Source: Guadua angustifolia
Lineage: Eukaryota > Streptophyta > Magnoliopsida > Poales > Poaceae
Direction: 5' to 3'
DNA: 64,000 bases
Assembly (NCBI GenBank): GCA_036346375.1
Contig: CM070508.1
Span: 40,940,862 to 41,004,861, forward strand
The notes under the pieces were generated by a model, which worked only from the letters and a program-made list of their open reading frames with translations, was not told the DNA's origin and did not search any database. The translations under genes and the position numbers were made by a program. Position 1 is the first letter of the stretch. The number at the start of each line of letters is the position of its first letter. Positions 10,935 to 21,228 of this stretch are shown piece by piece.

Positions 10935-13900
10935 AATTTTAGGTATAGAAGCGATGGCCGAGAGTTCCTCCACGGCAAGATAATCCACAACTCCGTGTGC
11001 GAGATAAGACCAATTGGTGATAGGTTAGTAATTATTACAATTTATTTAACCTTATATACATCTCTAATTGTAATTGTATACTATTTGTAGGTCATGGGAT
11101 GAACCTTCTTTCCTTTGACGCCGAACAGGCAAGGCGGTCAATGCCACACTTGGCTCTCTTTATCGCCATGATTACCTGGATTGGTTAAAATTGACGGTGT
11201 GGAGCAGCCGCTTTGAAGTGGGAGCATTATAAGATAGCAGATCTTGATCAACAAACAATTGCACAAAATGTGTGGAATGACTTTTGGGTAAGCTTTGTTC
11301 AAATAATAGCAATGAAGTTAGTGTTTCTATTTTACATCCAAAAACTAATACATTTACTTGTATTATTACAATAAGTTTAACTAAAACAACTTTTAAGGAG
11401 AAGATTTGGGGAACCATTTTACATTGAAGTATACCAGGGCCTTCCTTCCATTGTCAAGTGTAATATAGCTCTACATTTTGTACAAGATTATGGAAGCTTG
11501 TTCATTCTTGGTTGGATCTTGGTTTTTAGAATATATCTATTATGTGTTTATACCGAATGGAATCTGTCAACATAATGCGAAACTTCTCTGAGAAAAGTTA
11601 TGTGCAGATTCTGCGCTTGAATCTCTTCTTGATTATGTGAGTTTGTTTTATTAGTTCTTGGCGAGTTGGCATTGCTTCTATCTCCATCAAATCATTGAAT
11701 CTGAGTTTCTCTTGTATATTTGTTTACTTGGATTTCTCTGTTTTGTGAATAAGGATCATCATTGAGATTGTGAATGCATTGCATATTCTGAAACAAAAGC
11801 CTTATTTAACAGCTAAGATGCTATACTTCAAGGATGTTTCTTCAAGTCTGTTTCTATGAGTCTGAGGATTATAATTGGGCTGTAATCCTCTGTAAAATAA
11901 GCGGTTTCCCTTTCTTGTATAGTCTGCATGACTGCATGCATATACTTGGTAGTCTATCTTCTTATTGTATCCGATTGAAGCCTTTTTTGGAGACGGATAG
12001 AAAGCTTGCTTTAGAAACTAAAGGTTTGGTAGTGCTGCATTTAGGTAACTGGAATACTTGAAGGTTCTTTTGCGATTACTTTAAATGACATATGTGGACT
12101 ATGGAATACTTGTTCTTTTGCGGTAACTTTAAATGACATGTGTGAACCACATATAGCATGGTGGAATCACCAAAACTTTGGAAAAATGAGCAAGGCACTA
12201 ACAATAGTTATATCATATTATTGCAATTTAAAGGATTGGAAATACCCCTTGCATAAGGCTAGGGAATGCCACCGATTATAACAATGAGCAAAAGTCTTGT
12301 GCAGCAAGAGGTACCAATCTTTGGTATCATTCATAAACTCAATTACGGATAACCATTTAAACATTAGTACCGACAACAATTTGCATACCTTAGAAGTTAT
12401 GATCTCGAGTGTCTCATCATGTTTTACTTGTATTGTAGGAGAGGTATCGCTGATTGAGGGGGAAGAGCGAGGCTGGCGAGTAACATGCAAGGCGCGTTTG
12501 AGAAGGTCGCTAAAAAGGTAGTGAAAGATATGATATCAATGCACGCTTGTGACGATGTCTGAATACTACAAGAAGTATCGTGTAGTGGAAATGAATAAGA
12601 AGCTTGGTGCTTCTAAAATCTACCTTGAAGCCAATGAGTACATGCGAGTTCCATTGAAATGGTTAGTCATATGAAATGCGTATTTTTTTCACCTTAGAAA
12701 TAGTTGCTTAATTTAGTCGCTATTTTTGTAGGTTTAATTCTTGCCCGATGCATGGCGGGCACTTTAAAATCTTGGGCATCCGACGAGTTCAAAGCGAAGT
12801 CGGCGACAAGAGGGTAAATCGAGAGTCGTGCCCTAGTGTTGTTCATACATATGGTGCCGATGGGCGCGTCGTGTAGCTAAGCGGCTGATACGTTTATCTT
12901 TCTCGTTAATACTTTATTTATGTTATGTTCGCTTGTAGTCTTGAATAACATGTTTACGGAAGGTCGACTTGGGAGGAGACCGAAAGCGATCGAGACCTAT
13001 GTCACAAGGCACAAGGGGCCGATTCTACGCAATGGGATGTACTTTGCGACCAAAGGGCGTCGGACAACTTAGTTAGTCGATTGCCCTACTTTGTAACTTG
13101 TATGACTTATCCTTTTCACATGTCATCACCAAAATGCTTAAACTGAAGTAGAGGCCATTTTTTATTTTCTCAAATTTTGGAACTACCTATTTAAAATGTT
13201 ACATGTGCTAGCTGTGCATCCAGAACTACACATGCATGTCATTATTTCCAAAAACCGCTCTTGTGCTTAATAGGTTTCTCCTTTTCAATATCTTATGTAC
13301 TATATTATTTGTTGCTTGTCAAGTTGAAGCTGCAGTATAAAAGGGAAAAGGTAGTAACTTGCTTGCTAGCTGTTTTTATCTATTTTTATCATGTTTTTAT
13401 CTGTTTCGAGATGCTTTATTATGATTTGCAATGCAGGTATATGATCCATTTCCACTCCTCTGTCATCTCATTTCTTATTCTTCCCTTTCTCATTTTCACT
13501 TTTATTCACAGACCATCTCTTTCTTCACCGCCATATGTTTTTCTATCTTACTCTTGCCTCAATTAAACTCCCTTTGGCTAATTTATGAGTGCAATTTATA
13601 TACATGTTGTTTGTATTGACATATTAGCTATGTTCATGACTTGTATGCATCACAAAGCTAAATATGGAGAGGAGATGGTTCGGACCCATGGTGAGGGCTA
13701 CTGTTCGAGGGCGGAGATGTTGACGTCGTCGCCTTGTACCGGAGCGGCGGTGGCAAGAGTCACGGGAGGTTCTCCATGTTTGATGGATTCGTCGATTCCT
13801 CCATGACTCGAGGCTTGTCGAGGGAGTTTCGGGCCTCGTCAAGTAGTACACGTACTGCCCGAGAGGCTAAGTTGGAGGAAAATTTGAGGAGACAAGAAAC

Positions 13901-14340
13901 TCAATTGCAGGATTACATGAGGCAACAACAAGAATATCAGAGGCAACAACAAGAAGCCATGTCTGCCTGGCACTCACAATTGAATGTAAGTTCATTTTCA
14001 TATCGCATACAATCTGACTTTAACGCTTTCAAATTGATTATATGCGATTATTACACAGGATTGTATGTCTACTGCCTTGGGAAGACCTATCAACCTTCCG
14101 CCCCTGCCTCAGTTTCAGACTCCACCCATTCCTCCATTTATGACCTCACCATTCATGGTACTTGGCTTGCTTCGATTTTTGTATATAGTTTTGTCAAATT
14201 GTTCAAACTAACCATTTGCATCCTTATATGATGTAGGATCACTGGCTCGGCAGCAGAGCTCATGAGGAGGCGATGGTTCGCACAATGGCACCGACTATGA
14301 TTCACCTCGGTGAATGAGTTCAATGATGTGGTTAACTTGG
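10935..14340 (+). pseudogene. Second CACTA-1 gene, Ptta/En/Spm plant transposase-type
   Basis: Exon-like blocks on the plus strand fit the plant Ptta/En/Spm transposase family, which acts with TNP2. The blocks are a start near 10940, a WEHYKIADLDQQTIAQNVW segment near 11220-11280, FEKVAKKVVKDM near 12500, a block at 12960-13080 with a RRPKAIETYVTRHKG motif, and the end block 13734-13985. The end block has GRFSMFDGFVDSS followed by a Gln-rich RQQQEYQRQQQEA coiled-coil stretch. AT-rich intron-like sequence separates the blocks. Frames differ and stops are frequent, so the gene is broken. Exon borders are approximate. Confidence 0.65.
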
Positions 14341-15799
14341 GTGGAGGCTCTTAGCGAATGAAGTTGTATGGTTATATATGTTTTTGTGACGATTTGTGAT
14401 TTTATGTGTTTGATGTGGATTGTTGCGTATGTTTTTGTGATGTTTGGTCATGTTATAATTGTTATTGTGATGTTTGTGTGAAATATGAATTAAACTGTTA
14501 TGAAGCTGATCTCATGGTCCCATTTCAGGTTGGTAAGTAATATGTTCCTTTTTGCTTTAGAGGACTTGATGATATCACGCCTATCGTTCTTTCACTTTAT
14601 TTTGTGTGTTTTTGCTTTCATCACCTTACAGGAGCCGCTTGTAGTTTTCTTAACCGCTCTTTGAGGAGGAAATTCTTGCTTTGCCAAGGTGAGTTTTGTT
14701 CTCAAGTCAGTAGTGTTTGAGCAAGACAATTCTGCAAGTGTTCTTTTCTCTTGTCTTTGGAACTCGCTCTAAATCCTTTACTAATCTTTTGCGAAAGTCT
14801 CGATGCGGAAGAAGTTCTACATGATATATAACTTTTTCATTGCACGGAGGATTGTATCGGCGTTCTTCACCTTGTGGGATTCTGTGTGGAAATATTCTAT
14901 TTCCGTAGTGCGATTCTGTGTGGGAAATGATCTATATCCCAATAGCTATCACTCTTCTCAATTCAGTTGGGACTCCAAGGTTAGTTCAATGTTGCTTTTA
15001 CCTTTTTATTTTTGGCACTCTAATGGACTCTCATGGGCATATCCTCAATGGCGGATCGGTGATATTCTGAATGTGTTGCGGTCTATCCATCGATTATACT
15101 CGGGTCTTATTTGAGAACGTTATGGCATTTCACGGTTTAAAGCCATCTTGATCAGATTCTTCGGCGGAAGGGCTAACGAATGGATCGTGACACAAAAGTC
15201 GAAATGTTGAAGCTGAAATCGATTGTCCGTGTTCCAAAGAATTGCCGTTTCAAAGACAGTAACTCGACAAAATAATATATGAATCACGATACACTTCATT
15301 CAAACATGGTTTTATTAGAGCTAATTTTGCCATCCTGGTTCTTGCCAGTTCCATTGCCTTGAGCTATCGATTGGCGCTTTCTTCCGGTCTCTTCATTCTA
15401 TGACTACTTGTATAGAGATGATTATTATTACCTCTTTGTTCTCGCCTCATCGACCATGTATTTTGCAATTGGATTTAAATTAATGGGTGTCGGCGTTTCC
15501 AGCTAAATCAAGGCGCATCAATTGCAAGATTTCATCCAAAACTAGGTCAAGCCTTTGAAAGCAGTTCAACGCAGATCTTTTGAGTTTACAATGGAAAACA
15601 GAATGTAACAAAGATCTGCTGCGATGAAGTAGAGATGCTACTTAAAGTTACTGGCGGGCATCTCGACAAGTGAAAACAGCGATCAATAGACTAGTATGAG
15701 TCGATTGACTGATCTCAGATATTTGTAATATTTTGTGATATTATGAATCTGTTTTTTCCCTGAAATCGATTATTTTCCTCGACACGGGTTCATACCGCG
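14341..15799. other. Non-coding 3' interior of CACTA-1
   Basis: AT-rich sequence with no ORF I can support on either strand. It lies between the second transposase gene and the right subterminal repeats. Short repeated phrases such as GATTCTGTGTGG near 14879 and 14912 are the only internal structure I see. Confidence 0.5.
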
Positions 15800-16147
15800 A
15801 AAAAATGAAATCATATTTTAAATCGGTTTATAAAGCCGAAAATATACCAACATATTTTCGGCGGTCTTGCATAAACCGATTTAACATGCAAAAACATATT
15901 TTCGCTTACTCGTATATAACCGATTTAAAACGCGTTAGTGCCACGCCATCCACCTGACGAGTCACGTTTTCGTCGACTGGTATAGCCGATTTAAAACATG
16001 CGTATTTTAAGTGATGGCAACCGGCGAAAATGTTTGTATTTTAAATGCATTTTTTTCGCCGGTTAATTTTCATCGGTTAACCGACGAAAATGTGTATTTT
16101 CGTCAGTTATATCTCAATTTTCGTCGGTTTTTGGCCGACGAAAAAAT
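15800..16147. repeat. Right subterminal repeat region of CACTA-1
   Basis: CATATTTTCGGCGG, AAATCGGTTTATA and TTTTCGTCGGTT-like motifs recur in both orientations up to the right terminal repeat. They mirror the left subterminal region, and the motif family is the same at both ends. Confidence 0.85.
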
Positions 16148-16164
16148 TTGGTTTTCCTGTAGTG
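16148..16164 (-). repeat. Right terminal inverted repeat of CACTA-1
   Basis: TTGGTTTTCCTGTAGTG is the exact inverse of 5293-5309. The next three bases (AAT, 16165-16167) repeat the bases before the left end. Confidence 0.95.
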
Positions 16165-16167
16165 AAT

Positions 16168-16469
16168 TTTTGCACTTGTGGATACCGCTCCTTAGATTCT
16201 CCCAGGACCTCGCTGATGAAGTAGACCCGGTGTTGGATCTTCTGCACGTGGCCTGATTCCTCCCTTTCTATGACGATTGCGGCGCTAACTACTCGTGTCG
16301 TTGCCGCGATGTAAAGTAAAAGAGGTTCTTCTGGCATCGGTGAAATCAAGACCGGGGGTGTCATCAAGAAGGTCTTCAAATCTTCAAACGCCTGTTGTGC
16401 ATCTGGTGTCCATTGGAACTTGTCTTGCTTCTTGAGGAGTTTGAAGAATGGTATACCTCGCATACCCAG
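16168..16469 (-). pseudogene. RNase H (N-terminal part) of element A, right of the CACTA insertion
   Basis: The minus frame gives FKLLKKQDKFQWTPDAQQAF and then EEPLLLYIAATTRVVSAAIV and KERYPQVQKF, the standard connection and RNase H domain after RT in plant gypsy pol. The frame is cut at the CACTA edge and continues at 5292. It is open across this segment. Confidence 0.88.
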
Positions 16470-17480
16470 TCAGGAAATAAACCTGCTGTGCACGGCCATG
16501 CACCCCGTGAGCTTTTGGACGTCTTTTTGGCAAGTCGGCAGCTCCATATTTAATATGGCCTTGATCTTTTGTAGATTTGCCTCAATGCCTCGTTGAGATA
16601 CGATAAATCCGAGCAGTTTTTCCAAAGAAACTCCGAAAACACACTTCTCGGGATTAAGCTTCATGCTGAAAGCCGTTAGACTCTTGAACGTCTCGGTTAA
16701 GTCGTCGATGAGGTCCTTCTTCTCCCAAGTCTTCACCACAACATCGTCCACATATGCCTCCACATTGCGCCCGAGTTGGGTGTGAAAACACCGCTGTATT
16801 GCGCACTGATAGGTTACGCCAGCATTTTTCAACCCGAACATCATCGTGGTATAGCAGAAGGCCCCAAAGGGCGTGATGAATGAAGTCTTGATATGATCTT
16901 CCGCCTTTAGGTGAATCTGGTGGTACCCTGAGTAGGCATCGAGGAAACTCAAGATCTCACACCTGGCGGTTGAATCAACCACCTGATCAATTCGAGGTAG
17001 CCCGAAGGGATCCTTCGGACATGCCTTGTTGAGATCGGTATAGTCAACGCACATGCGCCAAGTTTTATTCTTCTTTTGAACTAGTACATGGTTCGCCAAC
17101 TAGTCGGGATGATACACTTCCTTGATAAAACCTGCAGCTAATAGCTTGGTGATCTCCTGTTTGATGGCGTCGCAGCGATCTGGAGCAAACCGCTAGAGCC
17201 TTTGCTTGATTGGCTTTGCCTTTTCATCAACATATAAAGAATGCTCAATCACCTCCCTAGGAACACCCGGCATGTCGGATGGTTTTCAGGCGAAGATGCC
17301 CTTGTTAGCCTGGAGGAAGGTGATGAGCGCGCTTTCCTATTTATCTTCAAGCCCTGTCCCGATCAGAGTCGTCTTGGATGGGTCAGCTGAATCGAGAATA
17401 ATTCTCTTGGTTTCTTCGCTGGGCTTTATCTCTGACGTTGCCTGCTTCTTGGCTGGGACGTCGCTTCTTCCAGCAGTTTG
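16470..17480 (-). pseudogene. Reverse transcriptase of element A
   Basis: RT copies the element RNA into DNA. The minus frame carries KPSDMPGVPREVIEHSL at the start, then TWRMCVDYTDLNKACPKDPF, LSFLDAYSGYHQIHL, FGAFCYTTMMFGLKNAGVTY and the catalytic box YVDDVVVK. It ends in PEKCVFGVSLEKLLGFIVS. A TGG-to-TAG change near 17102 (before LANHVLVQKK) and other stops upstream break it, and there is a stop near 16470 before the RNase H part. The active-site Asp pair is intact. Confidence 0.9.
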
Positions 17481-17547
17481 GCAGCCTCTATCTGGATTTT
17501 CTTCCTCTCAGTGGTTGCTTCTGCAGCTCAACAAGTTCATAATTTTC

Positions 17548-17960
17548 TCAATCGCACTCCCAAGATTGCTTGATATCGCTGCGGACCGTGATGACGCCTT
17601 TGGGTCCTGGCATCTTCATCACCGAATAGGTGTAGTGCGGGACGGCCATGAACCGAGCCAGACCAGGCCTTCTTAAGATAGCGTGATACGCCGTCTCGAA
17701 ATCTGCCACCTCAAAGTTTATATGCTCGGTCCAGTAGTTGTTTTTGGTGCCAAAGGTGACGGGCAAAGTAATCTGCCTGAGTGGAAACGAAGACGCCATA
17801 GGGATTAGCCCATGGAATGGCTGTGAGCTCGCCTTTAGCTCTGAGCGAGGGATGTTCATGCCGTCGAAGGTTTTGGTGAACAAGATGTTGAGTCCGCTCC
17901 CTCCATCGATCAAAACCCTCTTGAGCTTAACATTGCGAATAATAGGGTCAAGAACTAGAG
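17548..17960 (-). pseudogene. Aspartic protease of element A
   Basis: The minus frame has VLIDGGSGLN as the catalytic loop, with DGG in place of the usual DTG or DSG, followed by LPVTFGTKNNYWTEHINFE and the RPGLARFMAVPHYTYSVMK region. The protease cuts the polyprotein into mature parts. The open frame runs 17913-17548 and the loop begins just upstream. The same DGG loop occurs in C, D and F. Confidence 0.85.
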
Positions 17961-17982
17961 GATACCTGCCCGGATGTAGAAC

Positions 17983-19682
17983 TCAGTTAGGGTGATCCGT
18001 GCGGTCGAAGGTGATTGGGACTTCAGACCATTTTAGATACTGGGGGGTCGCTGGTTCCACCGCATTGATCTCCCGAGCGGTTAGCTTCTGCTTCTGCTTG
18101 GACTCATATCTGGTGGAGCCCCCGTAAATGCAGTTCAGTTCATGTTCGGGCTTTTGGAAATCGCCCTCGCCGGGAAGGTCTTTCTTCTTGGCGGCTTCAT
18201 CCTTTGCTGGAGCCGGCTGCTTGTTGCTCTCGCACGCAAAACGCTTCAAGGTGAAGCAGTCTTTGGTGGCGTGCTTTCCCTTAGGGTGGAAAGGGCAGAT
18301 CGCGTCCATGACCGTATTGTAGTCAGGTGCCTCCCTCCGTGTTGCTCGAGATCGGTTGCGTTCTGCTACCGCAACTAGCTCCTCGCCCTTCCATTTTCTG
18401 TCCTTATGCTTGGAGGACTCGGCCTTGTCGCCCTTATTCTTCTGTTGCGGGTGGTCTTGGCGCTCGGCCAGGGCGTCTGAGGTTGTGGCATAGCGGTCAG
18501 CCAACGCAAACATCTCTTTTACGGAGGCCGATGGTTTCCGGGACATCTTCTTGATCAGATCGGGATCGCTGACCCCTTTTTGAAAGGCTGCCACCACCAC
18601 CGCATCAGATACATCCCTGATGGTGTTCTTCTTCTGCATGAAACGCCGGATGAAATCCCTCAACATCTCGTCCTTCTTTTGATGAAGCTGATAAAGGTCC
18701 CATGGGGTCCCAGGCTTCTCATAGGTTCCCTAAAAGTTCGAGATGAATTATTCGCAAACATCGTTCCAGGAATCCACCGAGTTCACTGGAAGTCCCGTGA
18801 GCCATGATTGAGTTGAAGGGGTGAGATTGACTGGCAGATAATTTGCCATCACGTTCTGATCGCCCCCAGCTGCTTTGACCGCTAGGGCGTAGACCTGCAG
18901 CCAAGCTTCTGGATCTTGTTCCCCATCAAACTTAACGATGCCCTTGGGGTTGAAGCCTTCGGGCCATACCACTCGGCGTAGCTGAGGGGTGAACGCTTGG
19001 ATTCCGTCAATAGATCTGTGATCATGATGAGGGGGAGTCCGGCGAGGTGAGTCTTTGGCTCGGCGATGGCCATCGACGTGTCGAGGTGGAGTTCGGCGCG
19101 GCGAGTTCATGATTCGGCGATCGTCGTTGTCGCTCTGACCCTGGTGGTGATCGTCTCTATGGTTGTTGAGGTAGTCATACCTTTGATCACTTCGTCGATT
19201 GTGGTCGATGCCGAAACGTTCGTATTCGTCATCTACCCGGCGCCGTTCTTCCTCGTCCTACTCTTGCCGCCAGGCAGTGATATCTTGGCAGAGGTCGCGG
19301 TTGAGAGTTCGGAGGACATCTCCGACTGGTTGCGTGGGGCGCCGACTGCCGGTATTCTGACTAGTAGCCGTCCGACTGCTAGATACATGAGTAGCCGCGT
19401 GGGAACGTGAATGCGTTTCTCTTACCGGCTTTTCTTGATTCTGCTGAATTGCTGCCGCCATCACCATGGCCTTAATCTGGGCCACGATCGGGGCCGCCGG
19501 ACTATCTGATGGAATCATCGGGTCCAGCGTGTCAAGAAGCGTCTTGGAGGCGACAACATTTTGCAGCGGTGTGTGGAAGACATCTTGGCCTCTCAACTTT
19601 GATTGCAGGATGTTCTCATGGACATTTCGGCCGTGAGATCGAAGCAGCCATGCCTGCGCCTCCTTAACCTCAAGATGAAGGC
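17983..19682 (-). pseudogene. gag of element A, main part
   Basis: Gag forms the particle shell. The minus strand encodes LRRVVWPEGFNPKGIVKFDG, WLQVYALAVKAAGGDQNVMA, SWLTGLPVNSVDSW and then KKDEMLRDFIRRFMQKKNTI (Retrotrans_gag domain), with a frameshift near 18745. A CPFHPKGKHATKDC motif (C-x2-H-x4-H-x4-C) lies near 18260-18300. The N-terminal part is rich in charged residues. The frame is cut at 19682 by the B insertion and resumes at 41343. Confidence 0.88.
19678..19682. repeat. Left target-site duplication of B complex (AAGGC)
   Basis: AAGGC directly precedes the TGTCGG edge at 19683 and is repeated at 41338-41342 right after the TGTTACA edge. The reading frame of gag A rejoins when the segment from 19683 to 41342 is removed. 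Confidence 0.95.
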
Positions 19683-20289
19683 TGTCGGACCCGAATATGC
19701 AAATCTGACCCTCTGTGTATACCGCACTAGTCCAGATCACGCTTAGTGCACACAGCTCAACATTAGTGAATATCACAATCATACACAACGATATAAGATA
19801 AAGGACATAATATATTAAATATTACCAGGTTGTATGACCTTATAGTCAACTTACTTAACAATGCCTCACAAGGCTGAACAACCAATTGAACAAAGAAATG
19901 AATGAAGACGTAGGTAACCCCTCAAGATATCACAAGCAACCGACAAGGCTCGCACCCTAAACATTCGCTCTCCATGGTACTCCTTCTTCAAAGACTCGAT
20001 GATGTTTGTAGGCAAGGGTGAGTACACCAACACGTACTCAACAAGTTGTGCATGTAATGCAATCCTATCATAGCTATATGCGTGCTTATTCCAAAGGAAA
20101 GGCTAACAATGGTTATTTGCAACTAAGCGGATTTATAAACAAGTATAGTATATAGATTGAAATGACAGTAAAACAAATAACAGTAATAGATAGATTCAGT
20201 ATTTCTCAAGTAAACCAAGTGTTCTCATCCTAAGTCAAGATTCAACTTTCCATGGCAACCTGCCATCCATCCCAAATTTTCAAAAAAAA
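19683..20289 (-). repeat. Third, partial LTR of B complex
   Basis: It begins TGTCGGACCCGAATATGCAA and matches the first 600 bases of the LTRs at 21229 and 29398. It stops at an A-run (20280-20289), where sequence jumps into the gag region of the same family. The junction shows only the short A-run as possible microhomology, as in a deletion joining LTR to internal DNA. Confidence 0.9.
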
Positions 20290-21228
20290 ATCTCTCCACA
20301 GCGAATGCACGCACGATCCTTTAACTTGTCTAGTTGTCTAGATCTCGAACAAGGTACATTGGTGGTATTCTTCTTTGAATTTATTGCGGTCATATCATTC
20401 CTAGTGATATTCTGTATTTGTTTCGTCATTGCTTGCATCAACTGAGTCTGAGCGGCCAAAAACTCTTTGAAGCTCTGCATATCTATCGGTATTGACGGTT
20501 GAGAAACTAATCCATCCTTAGAGTTTCCACTGGGTTGATTTCCACTTTCACTAGCTCCATTGCTATCACTATTCTGAACCATCTGCTTGATTACCTCAAG
20601 GGTTAGGGAAACGAAATTAGCATAGATAAGGAGCAAGAATCCTAATACAAGGGAGATAGGTTTTAACCCAATATCTTGAACACCCAATATTAATAACTTG
20701 GTATGGCTGCTTATATAAGCCTAAAAGCTTCGCAACACATACTGCACACTCAGCAATCAAGAAGAACCAATTCAACCTAAACACACAAAACTACCTTCTA
20801 CATGGGTGACTCTCCTTTCTTAGGAAACGCGACTCCCACACATGAGTCTCAACTAGCTACTTGAAGCTCTGGGTCTCTTGATTTACTTCGTTGATCCGCT
20901 TCTTCCATGAGCTTGATGATTCCTTCCGTCATGATCATTAAGGTAGCAGTAGGCACTCGATGTCATCTCCTAAAGTGTGGTATATCGCTTTCTATTTAGA
21001 TAACTCGTAAGATTTTAATTTAATCCAAATAGGGGTAAGGAAAAGAAATTTCAGCAAGGGAAAGGAAAGAATTTTGGGTAAGAACAGAAATAGAAGAATG
21101 AGATAAGTCAAGAATATGTTATTCTTTCAGATTAGGTCTTTTACTTTAGAAAATAATTTTGAAGGACCTATAGAGACGACTAACTATCTAGGGTCAAGGC
21201 CTACAACAAGATGGCTCGATACCACCTC
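20290..21228 (-). pseudogene. Duplicated gag/leader fragment of B with second PBS
   Basis: This stretch repeats 28459-29397 almost base for base. It includes the gag N-terminal frame (FKEFLAAQTQLMQAMTKQI, then SRQLDKLKDRACIRCGE) and the untranslated leader. A PBS-like GGCTCGATACCA lies at 21213-21224, one base shorter than the 29381 copy. It sits between two LTRs, so it is the 5' start of a second internal region whose remainder is deleted. Confidence 0.88.

Larger units (their letters stand above)
5293..16164 (+). mobile_element. CACTA (En/Spm) DNA transposon CACTA-1, 10.9 kb
   Basis: Both ends are visible. The left end starts CACTACAGGAAAACCAA and the right end is its inverse, TTGGTTTTCCTGTAGTG. 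The flanking 3-bp duplication is AAT at 5290-5292 and 16165-16167, as expected for CACTA transposition. Subterminal regions are packed with TTTTCGTCGGC-type repeats in both orientations. Inside, on the plus strand, are a TNP2-type transposase and a second Ptta/En/Spm-type ORF, both with frameshifts. It sits in the RNase H frame of element A, which rejoins across it. Confidence 0.95.

Noticed and set aside
20280..20687. ORF as a free small gene
   Set aside because: It is a duplicated piece of B gag fused to LTR sequence at the deletion junction.
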